This document shows positions 1 through 7,730 of a stretch of DNA of 35,352 nt, in pieces. The stretch's first letter is position 1. Each line of letters opens with the position of its first letter. A program made the position numbers and the translations under genes. Source of the stretch: Streptomyces sp. OR43 (GTDB lineage Bacteria; Actinomycetota; Actinomycetes; Streptomycetales; Streptomycetaceae). The notes beneath the pieces are model-generated. The model worked only from the letters and a program-made list of their open reading frames with translations. It did not search any database and was not told where the DNA came from. The stretch spans positions 303,823 through 339,174 of the forward strand of contig NZ_RDBK01000008.1 in NCBI RefSeq assembly GCF_008042275.1. The letters are read 5' to 3'.

Positions 1-166
1 CCGGGTGCCGCTCCAGGACCTGGTGCGGGGCGCCCTCGCCGGGGATCTGCACAACAACTGCCTCGTGGTGGGGGCGCTCGCGCTCACGGCGGCGCTCGCG
101 GGCGACGGGGTCGACTCGCTGCGGCCCGCGGAGGCGCCCTGGCCCGCCCGGCCGTTCGAGGCCTGA
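1..166 (+). CDS. Nudix hydrolase-like protein, C-terminal fragment
   Basis: The 5' end lies outside the window. The open frame begins at base 2 and ends at TGA 164-166, giving about 54 residues. The segment VPLQDLVRGALAGDLHN followed by an Ala/Leu-rich helix resembles the end of ADP-ribose pyrophosphatase-type Nudix proteins, where a W-x-P/L-D-x-L stretch and a G-x-L-H-N motif precede the last helix. The Nudix box itself is not in view, so the family call is inference. A hairpin starts at the base after the stop codon. In Streptomyces chromosomes a Nudix gene commonly sits next to ald, which agrees with the neighbourhood. It could be another protein with a similar C-terminal helix. Confidence 0.55.
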   Translation, partial: RVPLQDLVRGALAGDLHNNCLVVGALALTAALAGDGVDSLRPAEAPWPARPFEA

Positions 167-193
167 CTGACTGCCGGCCTGCCTGGCAGTCAG
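167..193 (+). terminator. Hairpin directly after the Nudix-like gene
   Basis: Arms CTGACTGCC (167-175) and GGCAGTCAG (185-193) are perfectly complementary around a 9-base loop and start at the base after the stop codon. There is no T-tract, as is common for high-GC actinobacterial terminators. Confidence 0.6.
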
Positions 194-220
194 GCGGCGC
201 GTCGGTCTGGCAGCCTGACG

Positions 221-244
221 GTACGTCGGTACGTCGGTACGTCG
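221..244. repeat. Three tandem copies of an 8-base unit
   Basis: The unit GTACGTCG is repeated three times without interruption (221-228, 229-236, 237-244) in the intergenic stretch before the NB-ARC/TPR gene. It is a simple short tandem repeat that could vary in copy number. Nothing else points to a function. Confidence 0.85.
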
Positions 245-298
245 GCCTGACGGAACGCCCGGCGATGCTTGGCGCAGGCCGGCCGCTACGTCTTCGCG

Positions 299-333
299 CC
301 CCCGATCGGAAAAGATGCTGATCCGATCGGGGG
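299..333. promoter_or_regulatory. Paired CCGATCGG palindromes forming an 11-bp stem
   Basis: Two copies of the self-complementary 8-mer CCGATCGG lie at 302-309 and 323-330, with centres 21 bp apart (two helical turns). With flanking C and G runs they also form a perfect 11-bp inverted repeat (299-309 with 323-333) around a 13-base spacer. The site is 109 bases upstream of the preferred start of the NB-ARC/TPR gene. It could be a two-dimer operator or a second terminator after the Nudix-like gene; the symmetric 8-mers favour an operator. Confidence 0.45.
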
Positions 334-441
334 ACCTCTCCGCCGCGCTCCATCCGATTCGCCCACCCGCCTGAACTACGCTCGGAACGCCCTGACCGGA
401 GTCCCGGCGGGCGACGCGTGCAGCGAAGTGGAGCGTGGCCC

Positions 442-2505
442 GTGACGGATCAGGCGGTGGACACCAGCGGCCCGGCCGAGGCAGCGGGGACCGAGGAGCC
501 GGCCGCCGTCGAACCACCCCGATTCTTCGGCCGCGAGCGCGAGTTGAAGGAACTGCGGGCCGATATCGAACGGGCCGGACTGGACACCATGGCCGGTCGC
601 AAGAGCGGACGGGCCCGGGTCCTGCTGATCGCCGGGCGCCCCGGGTCCGGCCGTACCGCGCTGGCGGACGAACTCGCCCGCAGACTGCTCGCCGCGGGCG
701 ACTACCCCGACGGGATGATCCGTGTCCGGCTCACCGAGCCCGGTGGCGGCGCTGTCCCCACCGAGCGCGCCGCGCGCGAACTGCTGCGCGGACTGGGCGT
801 GGCCGGACCCCCTGGCGCGGACGCGGACGAACTGTCCGAGATGGTCCGCGAGGCGCTCGCCGTACGCCGTGTCCTGCTCCTGCTCGACGACGCCCCCGAC
901 GCCGAACAGGTCGACCCGCTGCTGCCGGACAACCCGGACTGTCTCGTCATCGCCACCGCGCAGGGCCCGCTGACCGGGATCCCCGGCGTCCGGCCCTGCA
1001 CCCTCGGCGGCCTGGACGCCGGCTCCGCCGTCGAACTGCTGGCCGGAGCGATCGGGCAGGTCAGGATCACCGTCGACCCGCTGACGGCCGAGACGCTGGC
1101 GGAGGAGTGCGGCGGGCAGCCCGCCGCACTCGTCATGGTCGGGGGCTGGCTGGCCGCCCGCCCGACGGCCTCGGTCGCCGATGTCACCAAACAGCTGCGG
1201 GAGCTGCCGGACGACACCGAGCAGTCCGCCGGGGCCCGCCCGCTGGCCCGTGCCTTCCGGCTGGTCCACGACTCCTTGCCGCCGACCGCCGCCCGGATAC
1301 TGCGGCTGCTCTCGCTCGCCCCGGCCGGACTCGCCGACGCCCACACGGCCTCGGCGCTCGCCGGCTGTTCCGTCTCGGCCGCCCGGACCACCCTCGACGA
1401 CTTCGTGCGGCTGGGGCTGCTGCGCAGCGACGGGGCCGAGCAGCCGCAGTACGAGGTCCCGGGCTGCCTCGCGGAGCTGCTGCGGGCGCTGCTGGAGGAC
1501 CGGGACCGCCCGGCCGAGATCCAGCTCGCGCAGGCCCGGATGCTGGAGCGAACCGTGCGCCTGCTCCAGTCCTGCCGCGCGGTCACCGAACCGGAGGGCT
1601 CCCCGTCCCGGCGCAAGCTCGCCGGGCTGCCCCGCTCCCTGCGGTTCCCCGGCCCCGAGGCGGCCGCCGCCTGGCTGCGGATCCGCAGGCCCGCCCTGGT
1701 GGCCTCCGCTCGGATCGCCGTCGAGGACGGTGAACTCGACACCCTGGCCCGGCGGTTGGTGGCCGCACTCGTACGGGCGCTGGCCGCGCACGAAGGCACC
1801 GAGGCGGCCGCGCCCGAGCTCTACGGGCTGCACGGTCTGGTGCTGGCCGTCGCGGAGCGGCGCGATCTGCCCCGGGAGCGGGCAGCCGCCCTCCTCAACC
1901 TCGCCGATCTGGACGCCGGGACCGGCAGGACCCGGGAGGCGCTGGTCCGCTACCGGGCTGCCCTGGACGCCGGACGGGCCGCGAAGGACCCGTACGCCAC
2001 CGGCCGGGCCATGGAATCCGTGGGCGGCGCCTATGCGGAGCTGGGCGACTTCCACCGGGCCTCCGACTGGTACGGCCGGGCGCTGGCCCAGCGCCTCACC
2101 CAGGGCGAACGTGCCGACGAGGCGAGGCTCTACGGGCGCCTCGGCACTGTCCACACCTACGCGGGGCGGTACGGCGAGGCGCTGCGGAACTGGCGCGCGG
2201 CGGCTGCCGGCTACCGCAGGCTCGGCGATCTGCCCGCCCACGCCCGGGCGCTCAGCGAGGTGGCCCGGGTCCAGGAGTACGCGGGCCGTCCGCAGGAGTC
2301 GCTGCAGACCTGCCGGGAGGCCGTGGAATGGGCGCGGCAGGCCAAGGACCTGCGGCTGCAGGCCGCACTGGAGCTCCGGCTGGCCGACACTCTCGACCGC
2401 CTCGGAGACCCCGCGGCGGCGGGGCTGCACAGGGGTGCGGCCGAGAGATTGCTGGGCGAGGAGCGTGCAGCCTACGAAATCCGTAGTGCGACGACAGAAA
2501 ATTAA
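442..2505 (+). CDS. NB-ARC-like ATPase with C-terminal TPR repeats, P-loop Lys replaced by Arg
   Basis: A 687-residue soluble protein of the NTPase/TPR kind common in Streptomyces. The segment FFGRERELKEL opens the ATPase domain. The P-loop reads GRPGSGRTAL (residues 65-74), so the usual Walker A Lys is Arg71. The Walker B strand is VLLLLDDAPD. A helical module with winged-helix-like character follows (about 265-350), and at least four TPR-like helix pairs run from about 455 to 665 (for example YRAALDAGRAAKDPYATGRA). There is no N-terminal DNA-binding domain, transmembrane segment or recognisable effector domain. GTG 442 is preferred because GGAG at 430-433 sits 8 bases upstream; GTG 418 is in frame and lacks such a site. 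Its partner and role are unknown. The gene stands alone, 143 bases before ald. Confidence 0.8.
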   Translation: MTDQAVDTSGPAEAAGTEEPAAVEPPRFFGRERELKELRADIERAGLDTMAGRKSGRARVLLIAGRPGSGRTALADELARRLLAAGDYPDGMIRVRLTEPGGGAVPTERAARELLRGLGVAGPPGADADELSEMVREALAVRRVLLLLDDAPDAEQVDPLLPDNPDCLVIATAQGPLTGIPGVRPCTLGGLDAGSAVELLAGAIGQVRITVDPLTAETLAEECGGQPAALVMVGGWLAARPTASVADVTKQLRELPDDTEQSAGARPLARAFRLVHDSLPPTAARILRLLSLAPAGLADAHTASALAGCSVSAARTTLDDFVRLGLLRSDGAEQPQYEVPGCLAELLRALLEDRDRPAEIQLAQARMLERTVRLLQSCRAVTEPEGSPSRRKLAGLPRSLRFPGPEAAAAWLRIRRPALVASARIAVEDGELDTLARRLVAALVRALAAHEGTEAAAPELYGLHGLVLAVAERRDLPRERAAALLNLADLDAGTGRTREALVRYRAALDAGRAAKDPYATGRAMESVGGAYAELGDFHRASDWYGRALAQRLTQGERADEARLYGRLGTVHTYAGRYGEALRNWRAAAAGYRRLGDLPAHARALSEVARVQEYAGRPQESLQTCREAVEWARQAKDLRLQAALELRLADTLDRLGDPAAAGLHRGAAERLLGEERAAYEIRSATTEN

Positions 2506-2590
2506 TGCTTTGTAAGGCTAGACAGCGAGAAGCCCTTCATTAGACTGGCTCTGCCGCGGGCGTTCGCGGTGTCTCCATTTACGCTGTGTC

Positions 2591-2620
2591 TATCCGGGTA
2601 TGTATAGCTATGCCCGGATA
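2591..2620. promoter_or_regulatory. Inverted repeat upstream of ald, likely operator
   Basis: Arms TATCCGGG (2591-2598) and CCCGGATA (2613-2620) are perfectly complementary; allowing one mismatch they extend to 11 bases (2591-2601 with 2610-2620) around an 8-base centre. The centre holds TATAGC (2603-2608), a possible -10 hexamer, so a bound protein would cover the promoter. In mycobacteria ald is controlled by the Lrp/AsnC-type regulator AldR; whether a similar protein acts here is inference. The repeat ends 28 bases before GTG 2649. Confidence 0.5.
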
Positions 2621-2648
2621 ACCCTCTGAGCCAAGGACCGTGATCGAC

Positions 2649-3764
2649 GTGAAGGTCGGCATCCCCCGCGAAGTCAAGAACAACGAGTTCCGCGTGGCGA
2701 TCACGCCTGCCGGTGTGCACGAACTCGTCCGTCACGGCCACCAGGTCGTCGTCGAGGAGAACGCCGGGGCCGGCTCCTCCATCACGGACGAGGAGTACGT
2801 CGCCGCCGGGGCGCAGATCCTGCCCACCGCCGACGAGGTCTGGGCCACCGCCGACCTGCTGCTGAAGGTCAAGGAGCCGGTCGCCGAGGAGTACCACCGC
2901 CTCCGCAAGGACCAGACCCTCTTCACGTACCTGCACCTCGCCGCGTCCCGGGCGTGCACGGACGCGCTGCTGGAGTCCGGCACCACCGCCATCGCCTACG
3001 AGACCGTCGAGACCGCGAACCGCGCGCTGCCGCTGCTCGCCCCGATGTCCGAGGTCGCGGGCCGGCTGGCCCCGCAGGTCGGCGCGTACCACCTGATGCG
3101 TTCGGTCGGCGGCCGCGGTGTGCTGCCCGGCGGCGTCCCGGGCACCGCGGCCGGCAAGGCCGTCGTCATCGGCGGCGGTGTCTCCGGCTGGAACGCCACG
3201 CAGATCGCCGTCGGCCTCGGCTTCCACGTCACGCTGCTCGACAAGGACATCAACAAGCTCCGCGAGGCCGACAAGATCTTCGGCACCAAGGTGCAGACCG
3301 TCGTCTCCAACGCCTTCGAACTGGAGAAGGCCGTCATCGAGGCCGACCTCGTCGTCGGTGCCGTGCTGATCCCCGGAGCGAAGGCCCCGAAGCTGGTCAC
3401 CAACGAGCTCGTCGCCAAGATGAAGCCCGGAAGTGTACTTGTCGACATTGCAATTGATCAGGGCGGTTGCTTCGAGGACTCGCACCCGACGACGCACGCC
3501 GAGCCGACCTTCATGGTTCACGACTCGGTCTTCTACTGCGTCGCGAACATGCCGGGCGCGGTCCCGAACACCTCGACCTACGCCCTCACCAACGCGACGC
3601 TTCCCTACATCGTGGAGCTCGCGAACCGTGGCTGGGCCGATGCGCTGCGTCGTGACGCCGCGCTCGCCAAGGGCCTCAACACCCATGACGGACAGGTCGT
3701 TTACCGCGAGGTGGCCGAGGCGCACGGTCTCGACCACGTCGAACTGGGCACGCTTCTCGGCTGA
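2649..3764 (+). CDS. ald: Alanine dehydrogenase
   Basis: NAD-dependent L-alanine dehydrogenase, interconverting alanine with pyruvate and ammonia in the cytoplasm. From GTG 2649 the protein has 371 residues, the size of the Mycobacterium tuberculosis enzyme, and begins [18 protein letters not shown]. The catalytic Lys75 (in LLLKVKEP) and His96 (in TYLHLAAS) are present in register. The Rossmann segment [12 protein letters not shown] and the motif [12 protein letters not shown] are intact. An in-frame GTG at 2640 would add three residues, but the AAGGA at 2633-2637 would then be only 2 bases away; from 2649 the spacing is 11, so 2649 is slightly preferred. It is monocistronic, with an operator-like repeat before it and a 21-bp stem terminator after it. 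Confidence 0.97.
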   Translation: MKVGIPREVKNNEFRVAITPAGVHELVRHGHQVVVEENAGAGSSITDEEYVAAGAQILPTADEVWATADLLLKVKEPVAEEYHRLRKDQTLFTYLHLAASRACTDALLESGTTAIAYETVETANRALPLLAPMSEVAGRLAPQVGAYHLMRSVGGRGVLPGGVPGTAAGKAVVIGGGVSGWNATQIAVGLGFHVTLLDKDINKLREADKIFGTKVQTVVSNAFELEKAVIEADLVVGAVLIPGAKAPKLVTNELVAKMKPGSVLVDIAIDQGGCFEDSHPTTHAEPTFMVHDSVFYCVANMPGAVPNTSTYALTNATLPYIVELANRGWADALRRDAALAKGLNTHDGQVVYREVAEAHGLDHVELGTLLG

Positions 3765-3788
3765 CGGGTCAACAGCCTTCGTCAACCT

Positions 3789-3835
3789 CACGCGTCCGGC
3801 CGGACCTTGCCGAGCAAGGTCCGGCCGGACGCGTG
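3789..3835 (+). terminator. Strong 21-bp stem terminator after ald
   Basis: Positions 3789-3809 and 3815-3835 are perfectly complementary over 21 bp around a 5-base loop, 24 bases after the ald stop. There is no U-tract. The stem is symmetrical and could work in both directions, but ald is the only gene pointing into it. Confidence 0.85.
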
Positions 3836-3985
3836 TCGGGCCTTCCCGGGGCCGCGCGCAACTCGTCTCGAACGTAACCCTTTAACCGATTCGTGCACCT
3901 GCGAAAAGTACGCCCGAGGGGCTGCGCGCCCTTGACAGCGGGGTGTTCGATTGCCGACACAACGGGCCGGGTCCGGCGGATTGTG

Positions 3986-4015
3986 TTGCTGCGGACCGGT
4001 GACACGCCATAGAGT
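3986..4015 (+). promoter_or_regulatory. Promoter candidate for the parA-like operon
   Basis: TTGCTG (3986-3991) and TAGAGT (4010-4015) with an 18-base spacer fit a housekeeping-type promoter. Transcription would start near 4022 and give a leader of about 70 bases before GTG 4091. A second TTGACA at 3932-3937 has no good -10 partner. The 255 bases between the ald terminator and the gene hold nothing else I can name. Confidence 0.45.
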
Positions 4016-4090
4016 CGCCAATCGTCGGCATGGTGCCACGCTGACCTATCGATAAGTTTCCTGGTCACGTCCAAGGAGGTAAGACGACTT

Positions 4091-5251
4091 GTGAATGAGT
4101 CGACATTTACTCCCGGGGGTGTTCATCCAGGGATGCCGGCGCGGGGCCAGAGCCCGAACGGGCTGGAGGCTGTCGGCTCCGTCGCTGTCCGCACCTTCGC
4201 CACCCACCAGCACATGACGACAGCCCCCCAGATGATGGACGGCCTACACGTGAACGCCATGGCCGGCAACGAGAGTGGCCGGGACACCGCCCACTTCGCC
4301 GACTTCGACGAAGCGCCCCAGGGGCACTTCTACGACCCAGACGCCGAGTACGAGCCCGATCCGGAGTACGCGGCCACCCTCGCGCCCGACGCCGCCCGGC
4401 AGCGCCGCGAGCGGATCGGCCCGACCGGCCGGCCCCTGCCCTACTTCCCGATCCCGGGCCCGCTGACCGATCACGGCCCCGCGAAGATCATCGCGATGTG
4501 CAACCAGAAGGGCGGCGTCGGCAAGACGACGTCGACCATCAACCTGGGTGCCGCGCTCGCGGAGTACGGCCGGCGCGTCCTGCTCGTCGACTTCGACCCG
4601 CAGGGAGCCCTGTCCGTCGGCCTCGGCGTCAACCCGATGGAGCTCGACCTCACCGTCTACAACCTGCTCATGGAGCGGGGCATGGCGGCCGACGAGGTCC
4701 TCCTGAAGACCGCCGTGCCCAACATGGACCTGCTGCCGAGCAACATCGACCTGTCGGCCGCCGAGGTCCAGCTGGTCAGCGAGGTCGCCCGCGAGTCCAC
4801 GCTGCAGCGCGCCCTGAAGCCGCTGATGGCCGACTACGACTACATCGTGATCGACTGCCAGCCCTCGCTCGGACTGCTCACCGTGAACGCGCTGACCGCC
4901 GCGCACAAGGTGATAGTGCCGCTCGAGTGCGAGTTCTTCGCGCTGCGCGGAGTGGCCCTGCTCACCGAGACCATCGAGAAGGTCCAGGAGCGGCTCAACC
5001 CGGACCTGGAGCTCGACGGCATCCTCGCCACCATGTACGACTCCCGTACGGTGCACAGCCGCGAGGTCCTCGCGCGCGTCGTCGAGGCATTCGACGATCA
5101 CGTCTACCACACGGTCATCGGGCGCACGGTCCGCTTCCCGGAGACCACGGTCGCCGGGGAGCCCATCACCACGTACGCCTCCAACTCGGTCGGTGCCGCC
5201 GCCTATCGCCAGCTCGCCAGGGAGGTGCTCGCCCGGTGTCACGCCGAGTGA
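4091..5251 (+). CDS. ParA/Soj-family ATPase with long N-terminal extension
   Basis: A 386-residue ParA-type P-loop ATPase, expected to act in chromosome or cargo positioning on the nucleoid. The deviant Walker A KGGVGKTT lies at residues 140-147. LLVDFDPQGALSVGLGV (Walker A') and YIVIDCQPSLGLLT (Walker B) follow in normal order, so the ATPase core looks complete. The first 135 residues are unusual: low in order-promoting residues, with an acidic tract (YDPDAEYEPDPEY) and a Pro-rich linker. GTG 4091 is preceded by a full AAGGAGGT at 4073-4080. The stop overlaps the next gene, and scpA-scpB follow, so it is probably co-transcribed with condensin subunits. It is not the oriC-linked parA, because no parB follows. 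It is a ParA paralogue. Confidence 0.93.
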   Translation: MNESTFTPGGVHPGMPARGQSPNGLEAVGSVAVRTFATHQHMTTAPQMMDGLHVNAMAGNESGRDTAHFADFDEAPQGHFYDPDAEYEPDPEYAATLAPDAARQRRERIGPTGRPLPYFPIPGPLTDHGPAKIIAMCNQKGGVGKTTSTINLGAALAEYGRRVLLVDFDPQGALSVGLGVNPMELDLTVYNLLMERGMAADEVLLKTAVPNMDLLPSNIDLSAAEVQLVSEVARESTLQRALKPLMADYDYIVIDCQPSLGLLTVNALTAAHKVIVPLECEFFALRGVALLTETIEKVQERLNPDLELDGILATMYDSRTVHSREVLARVVEAFDDHVYHTVIGRTVRFPETTVAGEPITTYASNSVGAAAYRQLAREVLARCHAE

Positions 5252-5850
5252 GTCTGCCCGGGGCCGACGAACTGTTCCGTACCACCGGGGGGATGGGCCT
5301 GCAGTCCTCGTCCCCCGCGGAGCGGCGGCGCAAGGCGAACGGTGAGACCCGGGTACCGGCTCCGGCCGGCGAGGCCGATTCCGCGGACGGCACGCCGGGG
5401 GAGGGCTCCGAAGCCTCCGAGGGCCCGGCTCCCTCCTCGCAGGAGGAGCACTCCGCGGCGGACACCGACGCCAACGCCGGCGGATCGCGCAGCCGCGGCG
5501 GCGAGAACGACCGCGTCGCGGTGGCCGCCCAGGCGGGCCGCCGCCCGCAGCCGCCGTCCTCGCAGGAACCGGTGCCGGCCCCCGTCGTCCAGCAGCAGCG
5601 CAGACGGGGCGGCGGGCGCGGCGCGAACCGGCGGCCCAGCGGCCGGGAGCGCCACGACGAGAAGATCACGGTCTACGTCTCCGCCGAGGAGCTGATGGAC
5701 CTCGAACACGCGCGTCTCGTACTGCGCGGCGAGCACGGCCTCGCCGTCGACCGCGGGCGGATCGTCCGTGAGGCCGTCGCCGTGGTCCTCGCGGACCTGG
5801 AGTCACGGGGCGACGCGAGCATCCTCGTCCGGCGGCTGCGCGGCCGCTGA
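5236..5850 (+). CDS. ParA-associated small protein with disordered middle and possible ribbon-helix-helix end
   Basis: A 204-residue protein. After a short conserved N-terminus (SLPGADELFRTTGGMGLQSS) comes a long Ala/Pro/Ser/Glu-rich region (about 25-130) without expected fold. The C-terminal 65 residues read HDEKITVYVSAEELMDLEHA and continue with two predicted helices. A short beta strand followed by two helices is the ribbon-helix-helix pattern of CopG/Arc-like plasmid partition partners, so it may be the DNA- or ParA-binding partner of the preceding ATPase; this is inference. GTG 5236 overlaps the previous gene by 16 bases and has GGGAGG 10 bases upstream. GTG 5248 gives a 4-base GTGA overlap and is an alternative. 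A gap of 111 bases separates it from scpA. Confidence 0.8.
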   Translation: MSRRVSLPGADELFRTTGGMGLQSSSPAERRRKANGETRVPAPAGEADSADGTPGEGSEASEGPAPSSQEEHSAADTDANAGGSRSRGGENDRVAVAAQAGRRPQPPSSQEPVPAPVVQQQRRRGGGRGANRRPSGRERHDEKITVYVSAEELMDLEHARLVLRGEHGLAVDRGRIVREAVAVVLADLESRGDASILVRRLRGR

Positions 5851-5961
5851 GCGGTGCGGCGCCGGTAGCCTGCCCGCAGGGCGGCCGCCGGCCGAGCGGC
5901 GCGGCCCGTATCCGTACGGGCCGCCGCCCGCCGCCCGTCTCCCCTCGCACCCTGGATCTCC

Positions 5962-7086
5962 ATGCCGACACCCGACCAGTCCGCCCGTGCCTCCCGCCGC
6001 CCCCTGGGCCGCGGGCCGGGCGGCGGACCCGTGCCCGGGGACGGGCCGGCAGCGCGGGACGTTGCCCCGCTGCCGGTCCCGGCAGAGGACGAGGTTGTTC
6101 CCGGCGAGGTTCCGGCAGCGGACAAGGTTGTTCCGGACATGGTTCCGGCAGCGGACGAGGTTGTTCCGGACGGGGTTCCGGCAGCGGGCGAGGTGCTCGA
6201 AACCGTAGATCCCGCAGCCGAGCCGGCTCCGGTCCTCGGCCCCGGCCCCGCCTCCGCCCCCGCCCCCGACGACGGGCGTTTCACCGTCCGGCTGGCGAAC
6301 TTCGAGGGCCCGTTCGATCTGCTGCTCCAGCTCATCTCCAAGCACAAGCTGGATGTGACCGAGGTCGCTCTGTCCAAGGTCACCGACGAGTTCATGGCCC
6401 ACATCCGGGCCATGGGGCCGGACTGGGACCTCGACCAGACCACCGAGTTCCTCGTCGTCGCCGCGACCCTCCTCGATCTGAAGGCCGCCCGGTTGCTGCC
6501 CGCCGCCGAGGTGGAGGACGAGGGCGACCTGGCGCTCCTGGAGGCCAGGGACCTGCTCTTCGCAAGGCTGCTGCAGTACCGCGCGTACAAGCGCATCGCC
6601 GAGATCTTCAGTGCCCGCCTGGAATCGGAGGGCCGGCGCTTCCCCCGTACCGTCGGGCTGGAGCCTCACCACGCACAGTTGCTGCCCGACGTCGTCATCA
6701 GCATCGGGGCCGAGGGCTTCGCCCGGCTCGCGGTGAAGGCGATGCAGCCGAAGCCCCGGCCGCAGGTCTACATCGACCACATCCACGCCCCCCTGGTCAG
6801 CGTCCGCGAACAGGCCGGGATCGTGGTGGAGCGGCTCCGCGAGGCGGGGGAGATCAGCTTCCGGGAGCTGACCGAGGACGCTCCGGACACCCTCACCGTC
6901 GTCGCACGGTTCCTCGCCCTGCTGGAGCTCTACCGGGAGAAGGCCGTCGTCCTGGACCAGGAGGAGGCGCTCGGCGAGCTCACGGTGCGCTGGGCCGGGG
7001 GAGAGGGAGCCGGGCCCACCGTGACGGACGAGTTCGATCAGGAGGCACAGAACGTGCAGGACGCACAGCGGGACGTGAAGGAATGA
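5962..7086 (+). CDS. scpA: Segregation and condensation protein A (kleisin)
   Basis: The kleisin subunit of the bacterial SMC condensin, bridging Smc heads and binding ScpB. The core starts near residue 105 with FTVRLANFEGPFDLLLQLI, the hallmark N-terminal ScpA segment, and continues with FLVVAATLLDLKAARLLP and the C-terminal winged helix. Length is 374 residues, longer than the usual 250, because of a disordered Pro/Ala/Val-rich N-terminus containing three 11-residue tandem repeats (VPAADEVVPD-type). ATG 5962 has only a weak upstream GGAT; no better in-frame start lies between it and the core. The last 4 bases (ATGA) overlap scpB, indicating translational coupling. Confidence 0.95.
   Translation: MPTPDQSARASRRPLGRGPGGGPVPGDGPAARDVAPLPVPAEDEVVPGEVPAADKVVPDMVPAADEVVPDGVPAAGEVLETVDPAAEPAPVLGPGPASAPAPDDGRFTVRLANFEGPFDLLLQLISKHKLDVTEVALSKVTDEFMAHIRAMGPDWDLDQTTEFLVVAATLLDLKAARLLPAAEVEDEGDLALLEARDLLFARLLQYRAYKRIAEIFSARLESEGRRFPRTVGLEPHHAQLLPDVVISIGAEGFARLAVKAMQPKPRPQVYIDHIHAPLVSVREQAGIVVERLREAGEISFRELTEDAPDTLTVVARFLALLELYREKAVVLDQEEALGELTVRWAGGEGAGPTVTDEFDQEAQNVQDAQRDVKE
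6076..6195 (+). repeat. 33-base tandem repeat inside scpA
   Basis: Three consecutive 33-base units (6076-6108, 6109-6141, 6142-6174) plus a partial fourth encode 11-residue repeats of the type VPAADEVVPD followed by M, G or E. Units 2 and 3 differ at only a few bases, which suggests recent expansion by slippage or unequal recombination. The repeat lies wholly in the disordered N-terminal extension and keeps frame. Confidence 0.9.
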
Positions 7087-7730
7087 GCGAGCAGGACATC
7101 ACCGGCACCGCCGTCGCGGACCTCGACCTCAAGCCCGCGCTGGAGGCCGTCCTCATGGTCGTCGACGAGCCCGCGACCGAGGAGCACCTGGCCAAGGTGC
7201 TGGAACGGCCCCGGCGGGCCGTCGCCGACGCGCTGCGGGAACTGGCCGACGAGTACACCGTCCAGCGCCGCGGATTCGACCTCAGACTCGTCGCGGGCGG
7301 CTGGCGCTTCTACACGCGCCCGGAGTACGCGCCCGCGGTCGAGGGCTTCGTCCTGGACGGGCAGCACGCCCGTCTGACGCAGGCGGCACTGGAGACCCTC
7401 GCGGTGGTCGCGTACCGCCAGCCGGTGAGCCGGTCGAGGGTCTCGGCGGTGCGCGGCGTGAACTGTGACGGGGTCATGCGGACCCTGCTCCAGAGGGGTC
7501 TGGTCGAGGAAGCGGGCGCGGAACCCGAAACAGGTGCGATCCTGTACAGGACGACGAACTACTTTCTGGAGCGAATGGGCCTGCGTGGCCTGGACGAGCT
7601 CCCGGAGCTCGCGCCCTTCCTCCCCGAGGCGGACGCGATCGAGGCTGAGACGCTAGAGGGTGTGCCGTCGTTCGATCCGGACGCACCGGACACCCCGGAT
7701 ACTCACGCACACGACAAGACGGAATTTTGA
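7083..7730 (+). CDS. scpB: Segregation and condensation protein B
   Basis: The ScpB subunit of SMC condensin, a dimeric double winged-helix protein that binds the ScpA middle region. It has 215 residues, the usual size. Recognisable segments are ALEAVLMVVDEPATEEHLAK, FDLRLVAGGWRFYT, TQAALETLAVVAYRQPVSR and VNCDGVMRTLLQRGLVEE, all characteristic of the family. The start ATG overlaps the scpA stop (ATGA), and the stop TGA shares one base with the ATG of the following pseudouridine synthase gene (TGATG). The C-terminal 20 residues are acidic and probably disordered. Confidence 0.96.
   Translation: MSEQDITGTAVADLDLKPALEAVLMVVDEPATEEHLAKVLERPRRAVADALRELADEYTVQRRGFDLRLVAGGWRFYTRPEYAPAVEGFVLDGQHARLTQAALETLAVVAYRQPVSRSRVSAVRGVNCDGVMRTLLQRGLVEEAGAEPETGAILYRTTNYFLERMGLRGLDELPELAPFLPEADAIEAETLEGVPSFDPDAPDTPDTHAHDKTEF

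Noticed and set aside
376..2430. 684-codon open frame on the minus strand opposite the NB-ARC/TPR gene
   Set aside because: It is a high-GC shadow: composition is dominated by Gly, Pro, Arg and Gln, there is no family motif, and the plus-strand frame has a P-loop, Walker B and TPR repeats.
3932..3937. TTGACA as -35 for the parA-like gene
   Set aside because: No TAnnnT hexamer lies 16-19 bases downstream; the TTGCTG/TAGAGT pair at 3986-4015 is better.
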